Below are positions 36,490-44,841 of a stretch of DNA of 64,000 nt, one piece after another. The notes under the pieces were generated by a model. It saw only the letters and a program-made list of their open reading frames with translations. It ran no database searches and had not been told where the DNA came from. The translations under genes and the position numbers were made by a program. The stretch comes from Tsukamurella sp. M9C (lineage in GTDB: Bacteria; Actinomycetota; Actinomycetes; Mycobacteriales; Mycobacteriaceae). Every line of letters starts with the position of its first letter. The stretch's first letter is position 1. The stretch is from the NCBI RefSeq assembly GCF_020169415.1, contig NZ_JAIULG010000015.1, forward strand, positions 1 through 64,000, read 5' to 3'.

Positions 36490-37509
36490 ATGGAAGGTAA
36501 GCGACCGACGATCTACGACGTCGCGAGGCGGGCGGGGGTGTCGAAATCCCTGGTATCACTGGTCCTGCAGGGATCCCCGCGGGTCGGCGAGGCGTCTCGC
36601 CGGGCGGTGGAGGAGGCGATCGCGGACCTCGGGTACCGCCCCAGCCGGGCGGCGGCGAACCTCGCCGCGCGGCGCACGCGCACCGTCGGGGTGCTGATCG
36701 ACGACTACACGAACCTGTGGTTCGTCGACCTCGTGCGCGGCCTGCACGCCGCGCTCGGCCCGGCCGGCTACCGGCTGGCGGTCGTGGACGTCGCGACCGC
36801 GGATCAGGCTGAGGATCCGGTCGAGTCCATGCTCGCCATGCGGGTCGACGGGCTCGTGCTCGGCATGGATCCACCGCAATCGCTGCTGGCCCGAGACGGT
36901 GCCGCGCTGCCGCCGGTCGTGGTCGCGGGCACGCGGGCGGCGCACGACGCGCGGTTCGACGCGGTCGCCAACGACGACGCCGAGGGGGCGCGCCTCGCCG
37001 CCCGGCACCTCGTCGAACTGGGGCATCGCACCCTCGGTCAGGTGTGCGCCGGCGGCGGCGCGGGTGAGGTGCGGCGCGCGGCGTTCTCCGTCGAGGCCTC
37101 GCGCCTCGGCGCGACCGTGGTGGACGCCTCCTGGCGCGGCGAGGCGTCGGACGAGGCCGGGTTCCGCGCCGCCGCCGAGCTGTTCGCCGCCGATCCCGGG
37201 GTCACCGCGGTGTTCGCGGCGAACGACGTGATGGCCGTCGGCGTGCTCGGAGCGGCGCGCGAACACGGGCGGGACGTTCCGCGCGATCTCTCCGTCGTCG
37301 GCTACGACGACACCTCGCTGGCGTCGACCCGGTTGGTGGGGCTGACGACGGTCGACGACCGCAGCTTCGACGTGGGGAACCGGGCGGGTGCGCTCCTGCG
37401 CGACCGGATGGGGGCGGACGGCGGCGCATCGTCGTCGGCGCGCGACAGCGAGAGGGATGTTCTCGCACCGCGACTGGTCGTCCGGGGGACCACGGGAGCA
37501 CCCAGTTGA
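36490..37509 (+). CDS. LacI family transcriptional regulator (ABC-cluster)
   Basis: 339-residue LacI/GalR repressor. N-terminal helix-turn-helix PTIYDVARRAGVSKSLVSLVL and hinge region around GYRPSRAAANLAARRTRTVG, then a periplasmic-binding-protein-like sensor domain (VLIDDYTNLWFVDLVRGLH, VAGTRAAHDARFDAVANDD, VVGYDDTSLASTRL). Start ATG 36490 after AAGAGGGTG; the longer open frame begins inside the operator. It lies directly before the ABC importer and opposite an oxidoreductase operon, so it probably controls both through the TTGGAGCGCTCCAA site. The effector is likely the imported cyclitol or sugar. Confidence 0.92.
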   Translation: MEGKRPTIYDVARRAGVSKSLVSLVLQGSPRVGEASRRAVEEAIADLGYRPSRAAANLAARRTRTVGVLIDDYTNLWFVDLVRGLHAALGPAGYRLAVVDVATADQAEDPVESMLAMRVDGLVLGMDPPQSLLARDGAALPPVVVAGTRAAHDARFDAVANDDAEGARLAARHLVELGHRTLGQVCAGGGAGEVRRAAFSVEASRLGATVVDASWRGEASDEAGFRAAAELFAADPGVTAVFAANDVMAVGVLGAAREHGRDVPRDLSVVGYDDTSLASTRLVGLTTVDDRSFDVGNRAGALLRDRMGADGGASSSARDSERDVLAPRLVVRGTTGAPS

Positions 37510-37533
37510 GCCACAAGATCGCGGCAATGTGCG

Positions 37534-37579
37534 TATGTCTGAACAAACACTAGGCAAGCGCTGTGATCTGTACTACATT
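37534..37579 (+). promoter_or_regulatory. ABC importer promoter with two operator-like elements
   Basis: TATGTCTGAACAAA (37534-37547, core TGTCTGAACA) is an IolR-like palindrome; CAAGCGCTGTG carries the AGCGCT core (37557-37562) of the LacI site; TACATT (37574-37579) is the best -10. The AGCGCT core would fall in the -35/-10 spacer. The layout suggests dual control by the GntR and LacI proteins. Confidence 0.5.
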
Positions 37580-37628
37580 CAGCTCAGCGAGTGGGTCGTC
37601 TCACTCGGTGAGGTCGAAGGGACACAGC

Positions 37629-38651
37629 ATGAAGAAGACCACGCAGCGGCCGCGAAGGCTCCGTACCCTGCTCGCCGCGACCGCGGCCGGCACGGCGGCG
37701 CTCATCACGGTGGTGGGTTGCTCGAGCACGGGCGGCGCTCCGCGCGACACCGGGGACGGTGGTGCCGGCGTCGGCTCGGCGGGCACGAAGCGCCTGACCA
37801 TCGCCATGGTCACGCACCAGCAGCCCGGCGACACCTTCTGGGATCTCATCCGCAAGGGCGCGGAGATGGCGGCGAAGAAGGACAACGTCACCCTCCGGTA
37901 CTCCAACGACCCGCAGGCGCCCAACCAGGCGAACCTGGTGCAGGCCGCGATCGACAGCAAGGTCGACGGGATCGCGCTCACGCTGTCCACACCCAATGCC
38001 TTCCAGGCCGTGGTGCAGAACGCGCAGAAGGCGGGGATCCCGGTCTCCGCGTTCAACGCCGGCTACAACGACTACGCGCGCATGGGGATCCAGCAGTACT
38101 TCGGCCAGGACGAGACCACCGCGGGCGTCGCGGTGGGCGAGCGCCTCTCCAAGGAGGGCGCGAAGAAGGCCATCTGCATCATCCAGCAGCAGGGCCAGGT
38201 CCAGCTCGAGTCGCGATGCGCGGGGGTCCGGACCGGCCTTGCGGGCGGCACCGTCGAGAACCTCAACGTCAACGGCGAGGACATGACCGATGTGCAGTCC
38301 AAGGTCAACGCCAAGCTGCAGCAGGATCCGAGCATCGACACCGTCGTGGCTCTGGGTGCGCCGTTCGCGCTGACGGCGAGCAAGGCCCTGGAGGGCTCCG
38401 CGAGCAAACCCCGCATCGTCACCTTCGACACCAACGCGGCACTGGTCGGCGCGATCCAGAACGGGAAGGTCGCGTGGGCCGTCGACCAGCAGCCTTACCT
38501 CCAGGGCTACCTCGCCATCGACTCGCTCTGGCTGCAGATCATCAACGGCAACACCATCGGCGGCGGCCAGGCCGTGTTCACCGGTCCGGCGTTCATCGAC
38601 AAGACCAACGTCGACAAGGTCGCCGAGCTCGCCAAGGGCGGGACCCGCTGA
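37629..38651 (+). CDS. ABC transporter sugar/cyclitol-binding lipoprotein
   Basis: 340-residue extracytoplasmic binding protein. Twin basic n-region, hydrophobic helix and lipobox VVGCSS (lipidated Cys near residue 31), then a Peripla_BP_4 (ribose/inositol-type) fold: IAMVTHQQPGDTFWDLIRKGAEMAA, DGIALTLSTPNAFQAVV, and VALGAPFALTASKALEG. Start ATG 37629 after GAAGGGAC. First gene of a three-gene CUT2-type importer, its stop overlapping the permease start by one base. Ligand likely an inositol isomer or sugar, inferred only from context. Confidence 0.92.
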   Translation: MKKTTQRPRRLRTLLAATAAGTAALITVVGCSSTGGAPRDTGDGGAGVGSAGTKRLTIAMVTHQQPGDTFWDLIRKGAEMAAKKDNVTLRYSNDPQAPNQANLVQAAIDSKVDGIALTLSTPNAFQAVVQNAQKAGIPVSAFNAGYNDYARMGIQQYFGQDETTAGVAVGERLSKEGAKKAICIIQQQGQVQLESRCAGVRTGLAGGTVENLNVNGEDMTDVQSKVNAKLQQDPSIDTVVALGAPFALTASKALEGSASKPRIVTFDTNAALVGAIQNGKVAWAVDQQPYLQGYLAIDSLWLQIINGNTIGGGQAVFTGPAFIDKTNVDKVAELAKGGTR

Positions 38652-39709
38652 TGACCACCGACGAGGCCCTCGACCTGAGTACGCACACGCCCGTCACCGA
38701 CGAGCGGGTCAAGAAGCAGAAGCCCCTGCAGCGGTTGATCCTGCGCCCCGAGATGGGTGCGTTGATCGGCGCGATCGCGATCCTGATCTTCTTCCTGATC
38801 GTGGCGCCGCCCTTCCGCAGCCCGGAGGCCTTCGCCACCGTGCTGTACGCCAGCTCTACGATCGGCATCATGGCCTGCGGCGTCGCCGTGCTCATGATCG
38901 GCGGCGAGTTCGACCTGTCGACCGGTGTGGCCGTGACCTTCTCGTCGCTCGCGGCGTCGATGCTCGCCTACAACCTGCACCTGAACACGTGGGTGGGATC
39001 CCTGCTCGCCCTGGGGCTGTCGCTCGTGGTGGGCGCCTTCAACGGCTACATGGTGATGCGCACCAAGATCCCCAGCTTCCTCATCACGCTGGCCACGTTC
39101 CTCATGCTCACCGGCATCAACCTCGCGGTCACCAAGATGGTCACCGGTCAGGTCGCCACCCCCACGATCGCGGACATGGAGGGCTTCCCGTCGGCGCAGG
39201 CCGTCTTCTCCTCGACGATCCACATCTTCGGCGTCGGCCTCAAGGTGACGGTCCTGTGGTGGATCCTGTTCACCGCGGTCGCCACGTACGTCCTCATGCG
39301 CACCCGCGTCGGCAACTGGATCTTCGCCGTCGGCGGCAACCAGGATTCAGCACGCGCCGTGGGCGTCCCGGTCACCAAGGTCAAGATCGGCCTGTTCATG
39401 TTCGTGGCCTTCTGCGCCTGGTTCGTCGGCCAGCACCTGCTGTACGCCTACGACACCGTCCAGTCCGGGCAAGGCGTCGGCAACGAGTTCCTGTACATCA
39501 TCGGCGCCGTCATCGGCGGCTGCCTCCTCACGGGCGGCTACGGCACCGCGGTCGGGGCCATGATCGGCGCCTTCATCTTCGGCATGGTCAACCAGTGCAT
39601 CGTCTACGCCGGCTGGAACCCCGACTGGTTCAAGTTCTTCCTCGGCATCATGCTGCTGTTCGCCGTGATCGCCAACAACGCATTCCGCAACTTCGCCGCG
39701 AAGAGGTGA
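38651..39709 (+). CDS. ABC sugar transporter permease (CUT2/RbsC type)
   Basis: 352-residue polytopic permease of the ribose/xylose family with about 9-10 helices. Visible: GGEFDLSTGVAVTFSSLAA (the conserved GGIDLS-like stretch), KIPSFLITLATFLMLTG, and the EAA-like cytoplasmic loop NWIFAVGGNQDSARAVGVPV. Start ATG 38651 is part of TGATG with the binding-protein stop. One permease gene implies a homodimeric channel. Confidence 0.93.
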   Translation: MTTDEALDLSTHTPVTDERVKKQKPLQRLILRPEMGALIGAIAILIFFLIVAPPFRSPEAFATVLYASSTIGIMACGVAVLMIGGEFDLSTGVAVTFSSLAASMLAYNLHLNTWVGSLLALGLSLVVGAFNGYMVMRTKIPSFLITLATFLMLTGINLAVTKMVTGQVATPTIADMEGFPSAQAVFSSTIHIFGVGLKVTVLWWILFTAVATYVLMRTRVGNWIFAVGGNQDSARAVGVPVTKVKIGLFMFVAFCAWFVGQHLLYAYDTVQSGQGVGNEFLYIIGAVIGGCLLTGGYGTAVGAMIGAFIFGMVNQCIVYAGWNPDWFKFFLGIMLLFAVIANNAFRNFAAKR

Positions 39710-39713
39710 CCCG

Positions 39714-40526
39714 ATGACCACGGACGATATTCAGGCCGAGACGCCCGACACCGGCGACGACAAGGTCGCGCTGATCGAGTTCAAGGACGTCGGCAAGCAG
39801 TACGGCAACATCATCGCGCTCCAGGGGATCAACCTCCGCGTGTTCCCCGGCGAGGTCACCTGCGTGCTCGGCGACAACGGCGCGGGCAAGTCGACGCTGA
39901 TCAAGACGATGGCGGGGCTGCACAAGCCCAGCGAGGGCGAGGTCCTCGTCGACGGCGAGGTCACCACCCTCGACTCGCCCAAGGACGCGCTCGAGAAGGG
40001 CGTCGCCACCGTCTACCAGGACCTCGCGGTCGTGGGGCTGATGCCGGTGTGGCGCAACTTCTTCCTCGGGCAGGAGCTGCGCTCGGGCTTCCTCAAGAGC
40101 CTCGACGTGCAGACCATGCGCGCCACGACGAAGGAGGAGCTGTTCAAGATGGGCATCGACCTCCCGGACGTGGACGCCCCGATCAGCTCGTTGTCGGGCG
40201 GCCAGCGGCAGTGCGTCGCGATCGCCCGGGCGATCTACTTCGGGGCGCGCGTGCTGATCCTCGACGAGCCGACGGCCGCGCTGGGCGTCAAGCAGTCCGG
40301 CATGGTGCTGCGGTACATCACCGCGGCCCGGGACCAGGGCTTCGGCGTCGTCTTCATCACGCACAACCCGCACCACGCGTACATGGTCGGCGATCACTTC
40401 GTGCTGCTCAATCGCGGCCGGCAGAAGCTGGACTGCACGTACGACGAGATCAGCCTGGAGGAGCTGACCTCGCAGATGGCGGGCGGCGACGAGCTCGAGA
40501 CCCTCAGCCACGAACTGCGCAGGTGA
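39714..40526 (+). CDS. ABC transporter ATP-binding protein (single domain)
   Basis: 270-residue ATPase driving the importer. Walker A GDNGAGKST, Q-loop VYQDLAVV, signature LSGGQRQ, Walker B VLILDEPTAAL and H-loop FITHNPHH are all intact. Unlike RbsA or XylG (about 500 residues, two ABC domains) it has one domain, as in the FrcA type, so it should dimerise. It begins 4 bp after the permease stop and is followed after 4 bp by an oxidoreductase gene, so transport and catabolic genes form one operon. Confidence 0.94.
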   Translation: MTTDDIQAETPDTGDDKVALIEFKDVGKQYGNIIALQGINLRVFPGEVTCVLGDNGAGKSTLIKTMAGLHKPSEGEVLVDGEVTTLDSPKDALEKGVATVYQDLAVVGLMPVWRNFFLGQELRSGFLKSLDVQTMRATTKEELFKMGIDLPDVDAPISSLSGGQRQCVAIARAIYFGARVLILDEPTAALGVKQSGMVLRYITAARDQGFGVVFITHNPHHAYMVGDHFVLLNRGRQKLDCTYDEISLEELTSQMAGGDELETLSHELRR

Positions 40527-40530
40527 TCCG

Positions 40531-41688
40531 GTGGCGGCGACGCTCCTCGAACGCTTCCGGCGCCGGCTGCGGGTCGCGATGGTCGGCGGTGGGATCGGCA
40601 GCTACATCGGCGAGACCCACGCCATCGCGCTCCGCACCGACGGTCTGTGGGACCTCGTGGCGGGAGCCTTCTCCCGCACGCCGGCGACGAACGCGGCCAC
40701 CGGGCGGTCGTGGCTCGTGCCACCGGACCGCACCTACGCGGATCACCGCGCGCTCATCGCTGGGGAGTCCGCGCGGGCGGACCCCGTCGACGCGGTGATC
40801 GTCGCGACCCGGCCGTCGAGCCACGCCGAGATCGCCTGCGACCTCCTCGCAGCCGGTTTCCACGTGATCTGCGAGAAGCCGCTCACCGATACCGCCGCCG
40901 ACGCCCGCCGGGTCGCGGCGGCGGTGGCCGGATCGGGCCGGCGGCTCATGCTGACCCACTGTTACAGCGGCTATCCCATGGTGCGCCAGGCGCGGGAGAT
41001 GGTCGCCCGGGGCGACCTCGGGCGGATCACCCTGGTCGAGAGCAGGTTCGCGGGCGGGATGTACGCGGCGAACACACCGCCCGGCTCGTGGCGCGTGGAC
41101 GGCACGGAGGGCGGCGTGACCGCGCTGATCGCCGATCTCGGCACGCACGCGCTGCACCTCGCGGAGTTCGTCGGCGGCAGGCGGATCACGACGGTCGCCG
41201 CGGACCTCGCACGGGTCGCCCCCGAGCACGTGGCCTTCGACAACGCCTACCTCGGCCTCGGATTCGAGGGCGGTGCCCGCGGCCGCTGCTGGAGCACGTC
41301 CCAGGCCGCCGGGGCCACGCACGGCCTCGCGGTCACCGTCTACGGCGACCGCGGCAGCGTGGCCTGGGACCACGACACCCCGGAGACGCTGTGGTGGCGT
41401 GCGGACGGCGAGCCCGATCGTCTGCTCACCAAGGCCGGACCCGCGGCGACACCGGCAGCGATCGCCGCGTCCCGGTTCACCGCCGGCCACCCCGACGGGT
41501 ACGCCCTCGCCTTCGCGAACCTCTACCGCGACTTCGCTCGTGCGCTGCTCGCCGATGCGTTGGGCGAGGACCCCGTTCCGTACCTGGTTGATCTCCCCGA
41601 CGTCGCCGACGGCGTCCGCACCCTCGCCGTCGTCGAGGCCGCCGTCCGGTCCGACGAGGCCGGTCGCCCCGTCTCCGTCGACACCTGA
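40531..41688 (+). CDS. Gfo/Idh/MocA family oxidoreductase
   Basis: 385-residue NAD(P)-dependent dehydrogenase. A basic N-terminal extension precedes VAMVGGGIGSYIGETHAIAL, a Rossmann motif with the GGxGS form; ICEKPLTD carries the active-site Lys (about residue 113); GVTALIADLGTHALHLAEFVGG is the substrate-domain helix with Asp and His. The EADHRAL-free insert YADHRALIAGESARADP is typical for subfamily members near ABC cyclitol importers. GTG start with only 4 bp after the ATPase gene. Probably the first oxidation of the imported compound. Confidence 0.9.
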   Translation: MAATLLERFRRRLRVAMVGGGIGSYIGETHAIALRTDGLWDLVAGAFSRTPATNAATGRSWLVPPDRTYADHRALIAGESARADPVDAVIVATRPSSHAEIACDLLAAGFHVICEKPLTDTAADARRVAAAVAGSGRRLMLTHCYSGYPMVRQAREMVARGDLGRITLVESRFAGGMYAANTPPGSWRVDGTEGGVTALIADLGTHALHLAEFVGGRRITTVAADLARVAPEHVAFDNAYLGLGFEGGARGRCWSTSQAAGATHGLAVTVYGDRGSVAWDHDTPETLWWRADGEPDRLLTKAGPAATPAAIAASRFTAGHPDGYALAFANLYRDFARALLADALGEDPVPYLVDLPDVADGVRTLAVVEAAVRSDEAGRPVSVDT

Positions 41689-41715
41689 CCACCACCGACC
41701 CGAATCGAGCACCGC

Positions 41716-42891
41716 ATGACCGAGCCGATCCGCGTGGCCCTCGTGGGCTGCGGCAACATCGCCCTGGGTTTCCACATCCCCGCCTACCTCGCCGCGGACG
41801 ACCGGTTCCGCATCGTCGGCATCGCCGATCCGACACCGGAACGGCTCGAGCTGGGGCGCGTCGCGGCCGGGCTCACGCCGGAGCAGGTACATGCGGACGT
41901 TGCCGACCTGCTGGCGCGCGACGACGTCGACGCGCTCGACTTGTGCACCCCGCAGCACCTGCATCGCGACGTCGCGATCGCCGCGGCCCGCGCCGGCAAG
42001 CACGTGCTGTGCGAGAAGCCGATCGCCGCCGTCCCCGCGGACGCCGAGGCCATGCGCGTCGCGGCCGAGGAGGCGGGAACCGTCCTCGCCGTGGTCGCCA
42101 ACTACCTGTTCTTCCCGGAGGTGGTGGCGCTCACGGCGATCATCGACTCGGGCGAGCTCGGCGAGATCCGCACGGCGCGCGTCGACATGCTGGGTGTCCT
42201 GGACCTGCCGGGCGCGGCGGGCTATCGGCCCACGTGGCGGCACGATCCCGCGCAGGCGGGCGGGGGCGTCCTGGTCGACATGCTGCACGGGGTGTATCTC
42301 GCCGAGGCCCTCCTCGGCGCCCGCGCGGAGCGGGTCTCCGCGTTCGTGGACAGCGCGAGCGACGGCGACGCCGTCGACGGAATCGCATTGTGCCGCCTCG
42401 AGGCCGGCCGCCGCGTCGCGATGGTGAACATCGCGTGGGGCATGGGCCAGGGCGGTGTCGCGGTCGAGGGGGACCGGGGCCGCGCCGTCGCGCACTACCG
42501 CGCGGACGGGACGATGCCGTGGGCGCCGTTCGAATCCCTCACCGTCACCACGGAGTCCGGGACGCGCACCGTCGACCTCCCGGCGGGCGCCGAACTGGAG
42601 TCCCTCATCGCCGCGTCGATGCGCGACACGGTGCTCGACTTCGCCGATGCGATCGGCGGCGGCCGTGCGCCCGCCGTCGATGCCGCGACGGCCCGGCACA
42701 TCCTCGAGATCACCGTGGCCGCGTACGCGTCGGGCGCCCTCGGCGCGACAGTGCCGCTCCCACTCGACGGCGCTCTGTTCACCTCCGGGGTCGCCGGTCT
42801 CGCGGAGATCGGCGTGCCCGACGACTCCTTCGTCCGTCGTCGTGGGCTGTTCGGTCTGACGGTGCCTGCGGCGTCCGGGATCGAGGGCTGA
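41716..42891 (+). CDS. Gfo/Idh/MocA family oxidoreductase
   Basis: 391-residue NAD(P)-dependent dehydrogenase. VALVGCGNIALGFHIPAYL Rossmann motif, LCEKPIA lysine (about residue 98), and GGGVLVDMLHGVYLAEALLG, where the expected DxxxH is replaced by DMLHG, so the catalytic pair differs from classic IolG. It has its own C-terminal tail rich in hydrophobic residues. Start ATG 41716, 27 bp after the previous gene; the next gene begins one base after its stop. Role probably a second redox step on the same compound. Confidence 0.88.
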   Translation: MTEPIRVALVGCGNIALGFHIPAYLAADDRFRIVGIADPTPERLELGRVAAGLTPEQVHADVADLLARDDVDALDLCTPQHLHRDVAIAAARAGKHVLCEKPIAAVPADAEAMRVAAEEAGTVLAVVANYLFFPEVVALTAIIDSGELGEIRTARVDMLGVLDLPGAAGYRPTWRHDPAQAGGGVLVDMLHGVYLAEALLGARAERVSAFVDSASDGDAVDGIALCRLEAGRRVAMVNIAWGMGQGGVAVEGDRGRAVAHYRADGTMPWAPFESLTVTTESGTRTVDLPAGAELESLIAASMRDTVLDFADAIGGGRAPAVDAATARHILEITVAAYASGALGATVPLPLDGALFTSGVAGLAEIGVPDDSFVRRRGLFGLTVPAASGIEG

Positions 42892-42892
42892 C

Positions 42893-43843
42893 GTGCAGAT
42901 CGGACTGCTCACCGACAGCCTCTCCGAGCTCACCCGCGCCGAGGCCCTCGACACGGCCGTGGACCTCGGCGTCGAGACCGTCGAGATCGGCCTGGGCGGT
43001 GTGCACGGCGGGTGGTCGCCCGCCCCGCACGCCGATCTGGCGGAACTGCTGGACGACGGTGCCGCCCGGGCCGCGCTGGCCCGGGACATCGGATCGCGCG
43101 GGCTGCGGCTCGAGGCCTTCAACGCCGCCGGGAATCCGCTCCATCCCCGGCACGGGGAGCGCGACGCCGCGGTCCTGCGCGGCGCGCTGCGGCTCGCGGA
43201 GGATTTCGAGATCGGCACGGTCGTCACCATGTCCGGCCTTCCCGGCTATCCGGGCGATACCGTGCCCCCGTGGATCACGACGGTCTGGCCGCCCGAGAAC
43301 CTGGAGCTCCTGGATTACCAGTGGGAACGGGCCATCGGCTGGTGGGGGCCGATCGCGGACGAGGCTCGCGCTCGCGGCGTACGGATCGCCGTCGAGATGC
43401 ACGCCAACCAGCTCGTCTACAACGTGCCCGGTCTCCTGCGGCTGCGCGCCACCGTGGGTGATGTGGTGGGCGCGAACTTCGATCCCAGCCACCTCATCTG
43501 GATGGGCGCCGACCCGCTCGCCGCGATCCGCGCCCTGGACGGCGCGATCCATCACGTGCACGCCAAGGACACCCGCATCGAGGACCGGGCGGCGGTCGCC
43601 TCGCGGCTCGAGACCGTCCCGAATCCGCGTACCGGCGAGCGGGCGTGGAACTACGTCGCGGTCGGCACCGGCCACCCGGACGGGGTCGACTTCTGGGTGC
43701 GGTTCATCGCCGCGCTCCGGCACGCCGGGTACGACGGCCCGCTGTCCATCGAGAACGAGGACTACACGCTCGGCCAGCGCGAATCCGTCGCCCCGGCCGT
43801 CGAGACGCTGCGCGCCGCGCAGAACCTGGAGGAGGTGCGATGA
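42893..43843 (+). CDS. TIM-barrel sugar phosphate isomerase/epimerase family protein
   Basis: 316-residue AP-endonuclease-2-like barrel, paralogous to the protein at 34101-35129. Metal-site residues: E in RIAVEMHANQ, D and H in FDPSHLIWMGADP, H in HHVHAKD, and E in SIENEDY. GTG 42893 directly follows the stop of the upstream oxidoreductase (one base gap) and its own stop overlaps the next gene (ATGA). The 3-keto-sugar or inosose made by the flanking oxidoreductases would be a natural substrate for isomerisation or elimination. Confidence 0.88.
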   Translation: MQIGLLTDSLSELTRAEALDTAVDLGVETVEIGLGGVHGGWSPAPHADLAELLDDGAARAALARDIGSRGLRLEAFNAAGNPLHPRHGERDAAVLRGALRLAEDFEIGTVVTMSGLPGYPGDTVPPWITTVWPPENLELLDYQWERAIGWWGPIADEARARGVRIAVEMHANQLVYNVPGLLRLRATVGDVVGANFDPSHLIWMGADPLAAIRALDGAIHHVHAKDTRIEDRAAVASRLETVPNPRTGERAWNYVAVGTGHPDGVDFWVRFIAALRHAGYDGPLSIENEDYTLGQRESVAPAVETLRAAQNLEEVR

Positions 43844-44841
43844 GCAGGATCAGGATCGCGGTGCTGGGTTGCGGCCGGATCGGGCGCGTGCACGCCGATT
43901 CGGTCGCGGTGAGCGAGCGCGCCGAGCTGGCATGGGTCTTCGACCCGATCGAGGCGGCGGCGTCGGAGGTCGGCGAGCGCTTCGGCGCCGCATGGACGAC
44001 CGACGTCGAGGAGGTCCTCGAGGCCCGTGACGTGGACGCCGTCGTGGTCGCCTCGCCGACGCCGACGCACGTCGATCTGCTCACCCGCGCCGTGCGAACG
44101 GGACGGACCGTGCTGTGTGAGAAGCCCATCGACCTCGACATCGCCCGGGTCGACGCCTGCCGCGCCGATCTGGGCGACCTCACCGACAGGGTGATGCTCG
44201 GCTTCAACCGCCGGTTCGACTCCTCCTTCGCCGAGGTCCGCCGTCGCGTCGACGCGGGCGAGATCGGCCCGCTGGAGCAGCTGACCATCGTCAGCCGCGA
44301 TCCCGCGCCGCCGCCGGCGGACTACGTCGCCTCTTCGGGCGGGCTGTTCCGGGACATGATGATCCACGATCTCGATCTCGCCCGGTTCTTCCTCGGCGAG
44401 GTGGTGGCGGTGTCGGCGCTGGGATCGAACCTGGTCTCCGCGGAGATCCGCGCGGCCGGCGACATCGACGGCGCCATGGTCGTGCTGCGCGGCGCCGGCG
44501 GGCAGCTGGCGACCATCACCAACTCCCGGCGCTGCGCCTACGGTTACGACCAGCGGCTCGAGGCCTTCGGCGCGTTGGGTTCGCTCACCGCCGCCAACCA
44601 GCACGCGACGTCGGTGGCCTTCTCGGGCGCGGCTCACACCGGCGCCGCGGGGCCGGTCCTGAACTTCTTCCTGGATCGGTACACCCCGGCCTATCGCGCC
44701 GAGCTCGACGCCTTCGTGACGATGACGGAGACCGGCGGCGCGGCATCGCCCGGGTTCGTCGACGGCCGCGCGGCCCTGGTGCTCGCCGACGCCGCCGCCG
44801 AGTCCCTCCGCACCGGAGCCGTGGTCGAGGTCCGGGCGTGA
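43840..44841 (+). CDS. Inositol 2-dehydrogenase-like oxidoreductase (second IolG)
   Basis: 333-residue Gfo/Idh/MocA enzyme closest in pattern to canonical inositol 2-dehydrogenase, which oxidises myo-inositol to scyllo-inosose: IAVLGCGRIGRVHADSV, LCEKPID (Lys about residue 95), MLGFNRRFDSSFAEVR, and GGLFRDMMIHDLDLARFFLG with the catalytic Asp/His. It is a second copy besides the gene at 58916, so it may serve another stereoisomer (for example scyllo- or D-chiro-inositol). ATG 43840 follows GGAGG and overlaps the previous stop by 4 bp. Confidence 0.9.
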   Translation: MSRIRIAVLGCGRIGRVHADSVAVSERAELAWVFDPIEAAASEVGERFGAAWTTDVEEVLEARDVDAVVVASPTPTHVDLLTRAVRTGRTVLCEKPIDLDIARVDACRADLGDLTDRVMLGFNRRFDSSFAEVRRRVDAGEIGPLEQLTIVSRDPAPPPADYVASSGGLFRDMMIHDLDLARFFLGEVVAVSALGSNLVSAEIRAAGDIDGAMVVLRGAGGQLATITNSRRCAYGYDQRLEAFGALGSLTAANQHATSVAFSGAAHTGAAGPVLNFFLDRYTPAYRAELDAFVTMTETGGAASPGFVDGRAALVLADAAAESLRTGAVVEVRA

